Shown piece after piece: positions 1-5,890 of a stretch of DNA of 6,200 bases. The translations under genes were made by a program, and so were the position numbers. Positions within the stretch are counted from its first letter, which is position 1. Each line of letters opens with the position of its first letter. The notes beneath the pieces are model-generated. The model was not told the DNA's origin, ran no database searches, and saw only the letters and a program-made list of their open reading frames with translations. The DNA is from Chloroflexota bacterium (GTDB lineage Bacteria > Chloroflexota > Anaerolineae > Anaerolineales > E44-bin32). The stretch is from NCBI GenBank assembly GCA_026390045.1, contig JAPLGR010000402.1, forward strand, positions 1-6,200, read 5' to 3'.

Positions 1-1
1 C

Positions 2-2257
2 CTCCCTCAACCCCCCACATCATTTGTAGGTCGCGGCGGCGAGCTGGCCGAGCTCTCACGGCAGCTCACCGACACCGAAACGCGGCTGGCGACGCTCGTC
101 GGGCCAGGAGGGGTCGGCAAGACACGTCTGGCGTTGCAGGCGGCGCGAGGCGTGCTGGACTTGTTCCCCGACGGGGTGTTCTTCGTGCCGATCGGCTCGG
201 TCGAGACCCCGCACTTCCTCCTCAGCGCGATGGCTTCTGCTTTCGGTTTCGCCTTCGATACACTGGGCAGCGGCGTTCAGTCGAAGGATCAACTGATGGA
301 CTATCTTGCACCGCGCAAGCTTCTGGTGGTCCTAGACGGCTTCGAGGGCCTCCTAGAGGCTGCCGGGATGCTGGGCGAGCTGGTCACCCGGGCTCCACAT
401 GTCCGGCTCCTGGTCACTTCCCGCGAGCGCCTGCGCGTCCAGGGGGAATGGGTCATGACGCTGGACGGGCTGCCCGTCCCCGCTGACCTGAAGGCAGCGG
501 ACCCGGGCGACGCGCTGGCGCTGTTTGAGGCGCGAGCCACTCAGGTGCGTGAGGGACGCGGGCTGACACCTGATGAGCGGCAGGGCGCGATCCGCATCTG
601 CAGCCTCGTGCAGGGATTGCCACGGGCGATCGAATTGGCCGCCGTCTGGGTGCGCGCGCTGTCCTGCAGCGATATCGCCCATGAGATAGAGCACGACTTG
701 GATTTCCTGGTCTCGGACTCGCGCGACGCGACGCCGGCCCATCGCAGCCTGCGGGCCATCTTCAATCACTCATGGAGCGCTCTGACCGCCGAGCAACAGA
801 CTGCGCTCCAGGGGCTATCGATCTTCCAGGGCGGCTTCGAGCGGGCAGCGGCCCAGGCCGTCTGCAGCGCGGATGCGCCCATGCTCTTGGAGTTGATCGA
901 CAAGTCGCTGATCCGTCGCAATGCCCTCAACCGGTTTGACATGCATCCCGCGATCCAGCGCTACGCTCTCGACTCGCTCCACGGAGACGCGCAGGCCTTG
1001 TACACACTGCGGCAGCGGCACAGCCGGTTCTACCGAAGCTGGATGGGCAGCCTCACCGATGACATCCTGGGTGTGGCGATGCAGGCATCCCGGCGCGCCC
1101 TCGCCCCCGAGATGGGGAATCTGCGGGCCGCCATGGAGTGGTCCGTCCTGCATGAGCCTTCAAACTCCGCCCTCCCCGCTCTGGCGGATTACTTCTCCCT
1201 CTTTATCGTGAAGGCCTGGGGGGAAGGCCGGGATGCCTTTGCCCATCTGGCTGAGGCGATACTGGAGACGAACGCCGCGATTGACGAGGCCGCCGCTGGG
1301 CGAGACCCGTGCTATCCGAGCGCCCGCGCCCGCCAGGCCTTCTTCGCCAGCAACCTGGGATGGATCGAGGAGAGCGATGCGGTCTCCCGCGCCTGCCTGG
1401 ACGGACTGAACACGTTTGGGATGGGTGAGGAACTTTCGATCTGCCTGCACAACCTGGGTGTCAACGCCGGCTTCCGGGGGGAATTCGACCAATCCGTGGA
1501 ATTGCTCGAGAAGGCCATCCGGCTGGGCTCGCACAGCCGAACCGTGGCCTGGCCCTCCTACTACATCTGGCTGGGCCACACATGGTATCAGCGTGGTGAG
1601 TATGAGAAGAGCCGGCAGGCATTGCAGGAGGGTCAACGCCTTTTCATCGAGCGCGGCAGCCCATGGGGCGGGGCCTTCGCGCTCAGCAAGCTGGGGCTTG
1701 TGATGGAGGGCACTGGCCTCTTCGAGAAGGCTATGGACTGCCAGCGTCAGGCGCTGGAGGTCTTCCATGGATACAGCGACCGCGTGGGCCAGGCCTACTG
1801 CCTCAGCCGGATGAGCGTCGATGCCTACGCGCTCGGGGACTACGAGCACGCGGTTGAGTGCGCCCAGCAGGGCTTTGAGATCTTCCGCGAGGCCGGACAT
1901 CGTTTGGGACTCCAGGTCTCGCGATGCCGCCTAGGCTTTGCCTATCTGGGACAGGGACGGAGAACGGAAGCTTGGTCTGTGCTGCTTCTTGCCCTGAGGG
2001 GTGCGCAGGAACACGATCTCGTGCCCACCAGCCTTTATGCGCTCACTGGCCTTGCGGCTTGCCTCGCGCAAGAGGGGAAGCGCGCGCAAGCAGGCGAGCT
2101 GCTGTCCCTGGTGCAATCTCATCCACAGACACTCGGTCTCTATCTCGAACTTGCGCGACGGTGGCTGGCCGATGTTGAGGCAGCCCCTCGATCAGGCACT
2201 TCAGGGGACCTGGATGCAGTGGCCGAATCTCTGTTGGCTGGCGCGCCCGGACCATAG
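2..2257 (+). CDS. STAND-family (NB-ARC-like) ATPase regulator with TPR array, 5'-truncated by window edge
   Basis: The frame is open from base 2 to the TAG at 2255-2257, giving 751 visible residues. The first in-frame start-like codon (TTG at 134) lies after the P-loop, so it is internal and the real start is upstream of the window. In order (window residue numbers): a proline-rich linker, an FVGR box (8-11), Walker A GPGGVGKT (34-41, Lys40), Walker B LLVVLDGFE with Asp112, a sensor-like strand LLVTSRERL (136-144), the ARC-type GLPRAIELAA (205-214), a winged-helix-like segment ending near residue 325, then a helical region with about seven TPR-like repeats (about 445-708). STAND proteins use ATP-driven oligomerisation to switch on an N-terminal effector or DNA-binding domain. 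Here that domain (SARP/BTAD, LuxR, kinase or cyclase are common options) is not visible, so output and ligand are unknown. The protein is predicted cytoplasmic, with no membrane segment seen. Family assignment is firm; regulatory role is inferred. Confidence 0.93.
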   Translation, partial: LPQPPTSFVGRGGELAELSRQLTDTETRLATLVGPGGVGKTRLALQAARGVLDLFPDGVFFVPIGSVETPHFLLSAMASAFGFAFDTLGSGVQSKDQLMDYLAPRKLLVVLDGFEGLLEAAGMLGELVTRAPHVRLLVTSRERLRVQGEWVMTLDGLPVPADLKAADPGDALALFEARATQVREGRGLTPDERQGAIRICSLVQGLPRAIELAAVWVRALSCSDIAHEIEHDLDFLVSDSRDATPAHRSLRAIFNHSWSALTAEQQTALQGLSIFQGGFERAAAQAVCSADAPMLLELIDKSLIRRNALNRFDMHPAIQRYALDSLHGDAQALYTLRQRHSRFYRSWMGSLTDDILGVAMQASRRALAPEMGNLRAAMEWSVLHEPSNSALPALADYFSLFIVKAWGEGRDAFAHLAEAILETNAAIDEAAAGRDPCYPSARARQAFFASNLGWIEESDAVSRACLDGLNTFGMGEELSICLHNLGVNAGFRGEFDQSVELLEKAIRLGSHSRTVAWPSYYIWLGHTWYQRGEYEKSRQALQEGQRLFIERGSPWGGAFALSKLGLVMEGTGLFEKAMDCQRQALEVFHGYSDRVGQAYCLSRMSVDAYALGDYEHAVECAQQGFEIFREAGHRLGLQVSRCRLGFAYLGQGRRTEAWSVLLLALRGAQEHDLVPTSLYALTGLAACLAQEGKRAQAGELLSLVQSHPQTLGLYLELARRWLADVEAAPRSGTSGDLDAVAESLLAGAPGP

Positions 2258-2274
2258 CGCGACCCGCTCTGCGG

Positions 2275-2303
2275 TTGCCTCTCTGGCCCGGGCGTCCTAC
2301 AAT
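2275..2303 (+). promoter_or_regulatory. Sigma-70-type promoter for the response regulator
   Basis: A -35 box TTGCCT (2275-2280) is followed by a 17-bp spacer and a -10 box TACAAT (2298-2303). Transcription would begin near 2310, leaving a leader of roughly 16 bases before the ATG at 2326. The element lies wholly in the 68-base gap after the STAND gene, so the receiver gene and its partner can be expressed independently of that gene. Both boxes are one or two bases from consensus and the spacing is ideal; activity is inferred. Confidence 0.65.
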
Positions 2304-2315
2304 ACGACCACCTGC

Positions 2316-2319
2316 GAGG
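2316..2319 (+). promoter_or_regulatory. Ribosome binding site that decides the receiver start
   Basis: GAGG lies six bases before the ATG at 2326. This favours ATG 2326 over the in-frame TTG at 2275. The TTG would add 17 non-conserved residues (MPLWPGRP...) and coincides with the -35 box. Confidence 0.6.
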
Positions 2320-2325
2320 CTTTCG

Positions 2326-2706
2326 ATGACGGCGACTCCCCCCCACATCCTTGTGGTCGATGATGAACCTGACACGCTCGGGCTGGTGCAGCTGACACTT
2401 GAGACTGCCGGCTTCAAGGCAGATGCAGCCGGTTCGGGCGGCGAGGCGCTGCTGCTTGCCCAGAAGCAGGCTTACGATCTGATCTTGCTGGACATCATGA
2501 TGCCGGACATGTCCGGCTTTGATGTCTACAAGCGCCTACAAACGACCTTGACCACCGTGCCCCCCGTGGTGTTTCTGACCGCCAAGAACCGCCCTGAGGA
2601 CCGGGAGGCCGGGGAGGGCCTAGGGGCCGCAGCGTACCTGCTCAAGCCCATCACCCGGGGCCAGCTGCTGGATGTCCTGCGGCGCACACTGGGCGAAAAC
2701 CACTAG
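2326..2706 (+). CDS. Stand-alone CheY-like response regulator receiver
   Basis: This 126-residue protein is a single phospho-acceptor (REC) domain with no output domain. The signature residues are all present: acidic pair Asp12-Asp13 (ILVVDDEPD), phosphorylation site Asp56 (LILLDIMMPD), switch Thr85 (FLTAK) and Lys107 in YLLKPI. It should be phosphorylated by a histidine kinase and act through protein contacts. No kinase gene is in the window, so its partner is unknown. The start was chosen at ATG 2326 because it has GAGG at good spacing, follows a promoter at 2275-2303, and places the first beta strand where receivers normally begin. It is followed after four bases by an uncharacterised helical protein, which makes that protein a candidate partner or target. 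The receiver call is firm; the signalling role is inferred. Confidence 0.93.
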   Translation: MTATPPHILVVDDEPDTLGLVQLTLETAGFKADAAGSGGEALLLAQKQAYDLILLDIMMPDMSGFDVYKRLQTTLTTVPPVVFLTAKNRPEDREAGEGLGAAAYLLKPITRGQLLDVLRRTLGENH

Positions 2707-2710
2707 CCTG

Positions 2711-3307
2711 ATGCGACCCTTCGAATCGAATCTGGCCTTCGTCCGAGCCTGCCTGGCGGAGCTGCGGGACTACGAGCGCGCCGAAACGCTCTTCTGGACG
2801 CTGTCTGCGCGACCTCCGGCGCACTCCCCTCCATTCCTTCAGATGACGCTGGGCAACATCGCGCTGGCGCTCGATGAAATGCGAGCGGTCGAGGCCAGGC
2901 TGAGCCCCGAAGAGCGTACCGCTCTCACGCGTGCACAGACCGAGTGGGAGAGCCGCTGGACGAGTCGGTCCGCGCGGCTCGAGACCAAGGCCCTGCATGA
3001 GGTCGCCTCTCGCATTGCACAATGGCGAACGTACGTCACCGAAGCGCTGGAGAGCAAGGATCTGACGGATTACCCCGCCAACGTGCGGCCGCGCCTGTGC
3101 GCCGCACGCCTCCTGGAGGGGCTGGGTGCGAGCTACGAGAAGGCCAGTAGATCACTTGCTGAATTGGTGGCAATTGACGCACGCCTGGACGCGCGGATGG
3201 AGGAAGGCCCGTGTGTGCTGGGCCCAGAGATGGCGGCCATCTACCCTCTCACGCCTGTCCACCGCTTCCTCTACCGTCGTCCCCGACGATCAACGGCTGG
3301 CAGGTAG
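2711..3307 (+). CDS. Uncharacterised 198-residue helical protein paired with receiver
   Basis: I do not recognise a named family with certainty. The protein begins MRPFESNLAFVRACLAEL and is rich in Arg, Glu, Ala and Leu, with predicted long helices at about 4-30, 48-80 and 84-117. A conserved-looking stretch (ETLFWTLSARPP, about 25-36) and a C-terminal PVHRFLYRR (about 182-190) stand out. It has no membrane segment, signal peptide, metal-binding cluster or obvious catalytic motif, so it is likely cytoplasmic. ATG 2711 was chosen although an in-frame ATG exists at 2672, because 2672 lies inside the receiver gene and would add 13 atypical residues. No clear Shine-Dalgarno precedes 2711. Only four bases separate it from the receiver stop, so translational coupling is likely. 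I have an impression of similar proteins in other Chloroflexota genomes, but this is memory rather than a search result. It could be a receiver-binding output protein; that is inference from position only. Confidence 0.8.
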   Translation: MRPFESNLAFVRACLAELRDYERAETLFWTLSARPPAHSPPFLQMTLGNIALALDEMRAVEARLSPEERTALTRAQTEWESRWTSRSARLETKALHEVASRIAQWRTYVTEALESKDLTDYPANVRPRLCAARLLEGLGASYEKASRSLAELVAIDARLDARMEEGPCVLGPEMAAIYPLTPVHRFLYRRPRRSTAGR

Positions 3308-3341
3308 CCTCGCAGCCTCGGTTGCACCTCGCACCAGGAAT

Positions 3342-3371
3342 CATCGGCGGCCCCAGATGGGGCCGCCGATG
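3342..3371. terminator. Perfect GC-rich hairpin between convergent genes
   Basis: The arms 3342-3354 and 3359-3371 are exact reverse complements (13 bp) around the four-base loop AGAT. The hairpin lies 34 bases past the stop of the plus-strand unknown gene and 30 bases past the rny stop, so it can serve both strands. Neither strand shows a T-run after the stem. It is therefore either a U-tract-less or factor-assisted terminator, or an mRNA 3'-end stabiliser. Confidence 0.65.
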
Positions 3372-3383
3372 GCATGGCCGCAT

Positions 3384-3402
3384 GGCTGACCGGCCGTCAG
3401 CC
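3384..3402 (-). terminator. Second hairpin abutting the rny stop codon
   Basis: The arms GGCTGAC (3384-3390) and GTCAGCC (3396-3402) pair perfectly over 7 bp around a five-base loop. The outer base at 3402 is also the last base of the rny TAG stop. It would form at the very 3' end of the rny message, just before the larger hairpin at 3342-3371. No U-tract follows, so a terminator role is tentative; it could protect the 3' end. Confidence 0.4.
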
Positions 3403-4931
3403 TACTTTGCGTAGTCGACGGCGCGTGTCTCCCGGATAACCGTCACTTTGATTTGCCCGGGGTACTGCATCCCTTCCTCGATCTTCTTGGCCACCTGGCG
3501 CGCCAACCGCGTCGCCTCCAGATCGTCGATGTCCTCCGGCAGGACGATGACCCGGATCTCACGGCCCGCCTGCAGCGCGTAGCTCTGGGAGACGCCCTTG
3601 AAGGAGTTGGCGATGTCCTCCAAACCCTTGACGCGCTTGATGTACTGCTCGAGGCTTTCCCGCCGCGCTCCCGGTCGCGCCCCGCTGATGGCATCGGCCG
3701 CCTCAACAATCACGGCCTCCACCGAAACCTGATCCACTTCGTGGTGATGGGAGGCGATGATGTTGACCACAGCCGCGTTGACGTTGTATCGCTTGGCGAA
3801 CTCGGCGCCAATGGCGGCGTGCGTCCCCTCCACCTCGTGGTCCATCGCCTTTCCCAGGTCGTGCAGCAGGCCTCCGGCCTTGCAGATCTCGGTGTTGGCG
3901 CCGAGTTCTGCCGCGATCACCGCGGCCAGCTGCGCGCATTCGACCGCGTGCGCCAGCTGGTTCTGCCCGTAGGAAGTGCGGAACTTGAGACGGCCGAGCT
4001 TCTTGAGGACTTCCGGATGCAGCCCGGGCACGCCGGCGTCGAACGCGGCGTGCTCCGCCTCCTCCACCATCACCCGATCGACCTCGGCCTTGGTCTGCTC
4101 GACGACCTTCTCGATGTGCGCCGGGTGGTTGCGGCCGTCCAGTACTAGCTTCTCCATCGCCCGGCGCGCCACTTCGCGGCGGACCGAGTCGAAGGACGAG
4201 ATGGTGACCGCCTCAGGCGTGTCGTCCACCACCACGTCGACGCCAGCTGCCTGCTCGAAGGCACGGATGTTCCGTCCGTTCCGGCCAATGATCCGCCCCT
4301 TGAGCTCGTCCGAGGTCAGGGGGACCACCGAAACGGTCACTTCAGCCACATGTTCCGAAGCAACCCGCTGGATCGCATCGGCGATCAGCTCGCGGGCGCG
4401 GCGATCGCCCTCGACCTGGGCCTCCTCCTCGATCTGGCGAATCACCCGCACCATGTCGGCCCGCGCGTCTTTCTCCACTTCGGAGAGCAGCTGGGTCCTT
4501 GCTTCTTCCAGGCTCATGCCGGAGACCCGCTGCAGCTCTCGGACCTGCTCAGCGTGCAGTTCGTCCAGTTCGTTGGTGCGCTTGTCGAGCGCACTCTGAC
4601 GCTTGTTCAACAGTTGGTCGCGCTTCTCAACCTGGTCCATGCGCCGGTCGAGCTCGGACCGGCGGCGGTTCTGCCGCTCCTCCTCGCGTGAAATCTCCGC
4701 GCGCCGTCTTGAGGCTTCCCCCTCAGCTTCGTCACGCGTCTTGATGGCGTCGTCCCGCGCTCTGAGCTCAAGTTCCCGCGCCCGGCTCTGAGCGGCGCCG
4801 ATGATCCGGTCTGCCTCCGCCTGCCGCGCCTTGGTATCCCGATCCACCTGCAGCTGCCGCACGAAATATCCGATGAGCGCGCCCGCAGCCAGCGCGATCA
4901 CGACTCCCAGGATGGTGCCTACGGTACTCAT
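3402..4931 (-). CDS. rny: Ribonuclease Y (membrane-anchored endoribonuclease)
   Basis: This 509-residue protein is full length for RNase Y, which makes the initiating endonucleolytic cuts in mRNA turnover from a position anchored on the inner face of the membrane. One transmembrane helix lies at about 5-24 (ILGVVIALAAGALIGYF). A long charged coiled coil follows (about 30-190, rich in Arg, Glu and Ala). A KH RNA-binding domain has its GxxG loop at 216-219 (GRIIGRNGRN). The HD phosphohydrolase domain has His328 (LAHAVECA), His357-Asp358 (LLHDLGKAMD), the SHHHE cluster (394-398) and Asp413 (EAADAISGARPGAR), giving an intact metal site. The C-terminal IKVTVIRETRAVDYAK is typical. ATG 4931 is supported by GTGAGG at 4939-4944, seven bases upstream, and by the N-terminal helix. 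The gene starts 21 bases after the recX stop, so it is probably in the recA-recX-rny transcription unit. Nothing appears broken. Confidence 0.98.
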   Translation of the reverse strand: MSTVGTILGVVIALAAGALIGYFVRQLQVDRDTKARQAEADRIIGAAQSRARELELRARDDAIKTRDEAEGEASRRRAEISREEERQNRRRSELDRRMDQVEKRDQLLNKRQSALDKRTNELDELHAEQVRELQRVSGMSLEEARTQLLSEVEKDARADMVRVIRQIEEEAQVEGDRRARELIADAIQRVASEHVAEVTVSVVPLTSDELKGRIIGRNGRNIRAFEQAAGVDVVVDDTPEAVTISSFDSVRREVARRAMEKLVLDGRNHPAHIEKVVEQTKAEVDRVMVEEAEHAAFDAGVPGLHPEVLKKLGRLKFRTSYGQNQLAHAVECAQLAAVIAAELGANTEICKAGGLLHDLGKAMDHEVEGTHAAIGAEFAKRYNVNAAVVNIIASHHHEVDQVSVEAVIVEAADAISGARPGARRESLEQYIKRVKGLEDIANSFKGVSQSYALQAGREIRVIVLPEDIDDLEATRLARQVAKKIEEGMQYPGQIKVTVIRETRAVDYAK

Positions 4932-4952
4932 GCTTTCGCCTCACTTCCCGGC

Positions 4953-5579
4953 TTAGTTTGTTCCCTGTTCCGTCCAAACGCGGCGCACAGCCGCGCGGAT
5001 CGTCTCCCAGTCGAAACCTCGTCGGGCGAGCTGGCCGCTCACCCGGCGAATGAATTCCTCCTCCGCCAAGCCTTCCGCCCGGCGAGCGAATCGCTGCGCC
5101 GCGCGGTAGGCTGCATCCGATTCATCCACCCCTTCGACCGCCGAGGTGATCGCCTCCTCGGCGACGCCCTTCCGACGCAGCTCCGAGCGAAGCGCTCGCG
5201 CTGATCGCGGCCGGAAGGCCTCGCGGTTCTCAACCCAGGTCGCGGCGAATGCCGCATCGTCCACCTGCCGGCTCTGCCGCAAGTGCTCCAGAGCAGCCTG
5301 CTGCACCTCCGGCGCCACGCCACGGCGTTCCCAGCCCTGGCGAAGCTCGCTTTCGGAACGCGGCCTCCGGCTGATCAGCCGCAGGGCCTGATGGGTCGCC
5401 GCCTGCAGCGACTCCTGCCGCTGTAGCTTCTCCACTTCCTCCGGCGCCAGCCGCTGGCCGACATGCAGTCCCGCTGCCACGGCCGCAGAGAGACTCAACG
5501 CCCACGCGCCGTCCAGAAACACATGGACACGCGGTCGTCCTTTGCGATCTGCCTTAAGCGCCGTGACCTCGCCCTGCAT
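4953..5579 (-). CDS. recX: RecX, regulator of RecA filaments
   Basis: The 208-residue product matches RecX, a small helical protein that binds the groove of the RecA-DNA filament and blocks or remodels it. An N-terminal beta-rich extension (about 1-45: MQGEVTALKA...RVHVFLDGAWALSL) is followed by three tandem three-helix repeats (about 60-105, 106-150 and 155-203). Typical motifs are LISRRPRSESELRQ (69-81), VDDAAFAATWVENR (106-119), ALRSELRRKGV (129-139) and QLARRGFDWETI (183-194). ATG 5579 is the only plausible start: MQGEVTALKA is how such RecX proteins begin, and the frame upstream meets a TAG with no ATG or GTG between. It lies downstream of recA on the same strand, separated by 311 bases, and ends 21 bases before rny. 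A terminator-like hairpin 23 bases upstream may limit its expression. Confidence 0.95.
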   Translation of the reverse strand: MQGEVTALKADRKGRPRVHVFLDGAWALSLSAAVAAGLHVGQRLAPEEVEKLQRQESLQAATHQALRLISRRPRSESELRQGWERRGVAPEVQQAALEHLRQSRQVDDAAFAATWVENREAFRPRSARALRSELRRKGVAEEAITSAVEGVDESDAAYRAAQRFARRAEGLAEEEFIRRVSGQLARRGFDWETIRAAVRRVWTEQGTN

Positions 5580-5580
5580 G

Positions 5581-5592
5581 CCTCCAGCCCCC
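5581..5592 (-). promoter_or_regulatory. Oddly placed recX ribosome binding region
   Basis: Reading the minus strand, GGAGG (5581-5585) is only one base from the recX ATG, too close for normal use. A G-run (5588-5592) sits eight bases from the ATG and could pair weakly with the anti-Shine-Dalgarno instead. No downstream start fits the conserved RecX N-terminus, so the ATG is kept and recX translation may be inefficient. Confidence 0.35.
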
Positions 5593-5594
5593 GG

Positions 5595-5634
5595 AACGAA
5601 ACGAGCCGTGCACCTGCCCTGCAGGCCACGGCTC
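5595..5634 (-). terminator. Terminator or attenuator hairpin upstream of recX
   Basis: On the minus strand the arms GAGCCGTG (5627-5634) and CACGGCTC (5603-5610) pair perfectly over 8 bp. Past a small internal loop (G opposite TG), the inner arms CCTGC and GCAGG add 5 bp around a three-base loop. The stem is followed directly by GTTTCGTT (5595-5602), a moderately U-rich tail. This is the form of an intrinsic terminator acting on transcripts from recA. It lies just before the recX start, so read-through would set the recX level. In E. coli, recX is expressed by partial read-through of a terminator after recA; the parallel here is inferred. Confidence 0.6.
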
Positions 5635-5693
5635 TACACAACGACCCCAGGCCGCGCTCGGCCCGGACGCTTGGATCGCGAGGATGATCGATC

Positions 5694-5723
5694 TCCTCCG
5701 CCGCTCAATCCCGCGGTGGAGGG
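5694..5723. other. Hairpin of unknown role in the recA-recX gap
   Basis: The arms CCTCCGCCGC (5695-5704) and GCGGTGGAGG (5713-5722) form a 10-bp stem with one G-U pair around an eight-base loop (5705-5712); 5694 and 5723 can add a wobble pair. Neither strand has a T-run after it. It could be part of a structured leader, a small RNA, or an RNA processing site. No known RNA family was recognised. Confidence 0.4.
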
Positions 5724-5862
5724 CTAGCTATCAAGGCGAGGCCAAACGCACGATCACTCCCGATGCTCTCTCTCGCCGTACAACGGATCCAATCCTCGCA
5801 GTGAAGGTCAGTTGCTAAGCCATGGCCTCGCGGCCCCGATCGATGCTCTGCCTGGCCGCTAC

Positions 5863-5880
5863 GCCGTCGGGTGAGACGGC
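5863..5880 (-). terminator. Short hairpin just after recA
   Basis: GCCGTC (5863-5868) and GACGGC (5875-5880) pair over 6 bp around a six-base loop, ten bases past the recA stop. There is no U-tract on the minus strand, so a terminator role is weakly supported. It may simply mark the 3' end of the recA message. Confidence 0.35.
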
Positions 5881-5890
5881 TTGCGCCGAA

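Larger units (their letters stand above)
5580..5890. other. 311-base non-coding gap between recA and recX
   Basis: I see no credible gene here on either strand. The stretch holds three hairpins: 5863-5880 after the recA stop, 5695-5722 in the middle, and 5603-5634 before recX. It also holds a 9-base direct repeat, CGATGCTCT, at 5761-5769 and 5841-5849. No convincing promoter for recX was found: a TTGATA on the minus strand near 5726-5731 lacks a matching -10 box at usual spacing. No tRNA cloverleaf was seen. Confidence 0.6.

Noticed and set aside
134..136. TTG as the start of the STAND protein
   Set aside because: The P-loop and FVGR box are encoded upstream in the same open frame, so this codon is an internal leucine.
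1160..1900. 246-codon open frame on the minus strand
   Set aside because: It is antisense to the TPR region of the STAND gene, in GC-rich DNA where such shadow frames are common. Its translation shows no family motifs.
2001..2363. 120-codon plus-strand open frame spanning the STAND gene end and the receiver promoter
   Set aside because: It overlaps the STAND gene, the promoter and the receiver start in another frame and has no recognisable domain.
3453..4148. 231-codon open frame on the plus strand
   Set aside because: It is antisense to the KH and HD domains of rny, which is certain. The translation resembles no protein family.
5670..5725. Possible tRNA T-arm resemblance around CTCAATCCC
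   Set aside because: No acceptor, D or anticodon stems can be drawn around it; it is the loop of a simple hairpin.
5710..5731. TTGATA on the minus strand as a recX promoter -35 box
   Set aside because: The sequence 16-18 bases downstream has no acceptable -10 box (GGATTG or GATTGA).
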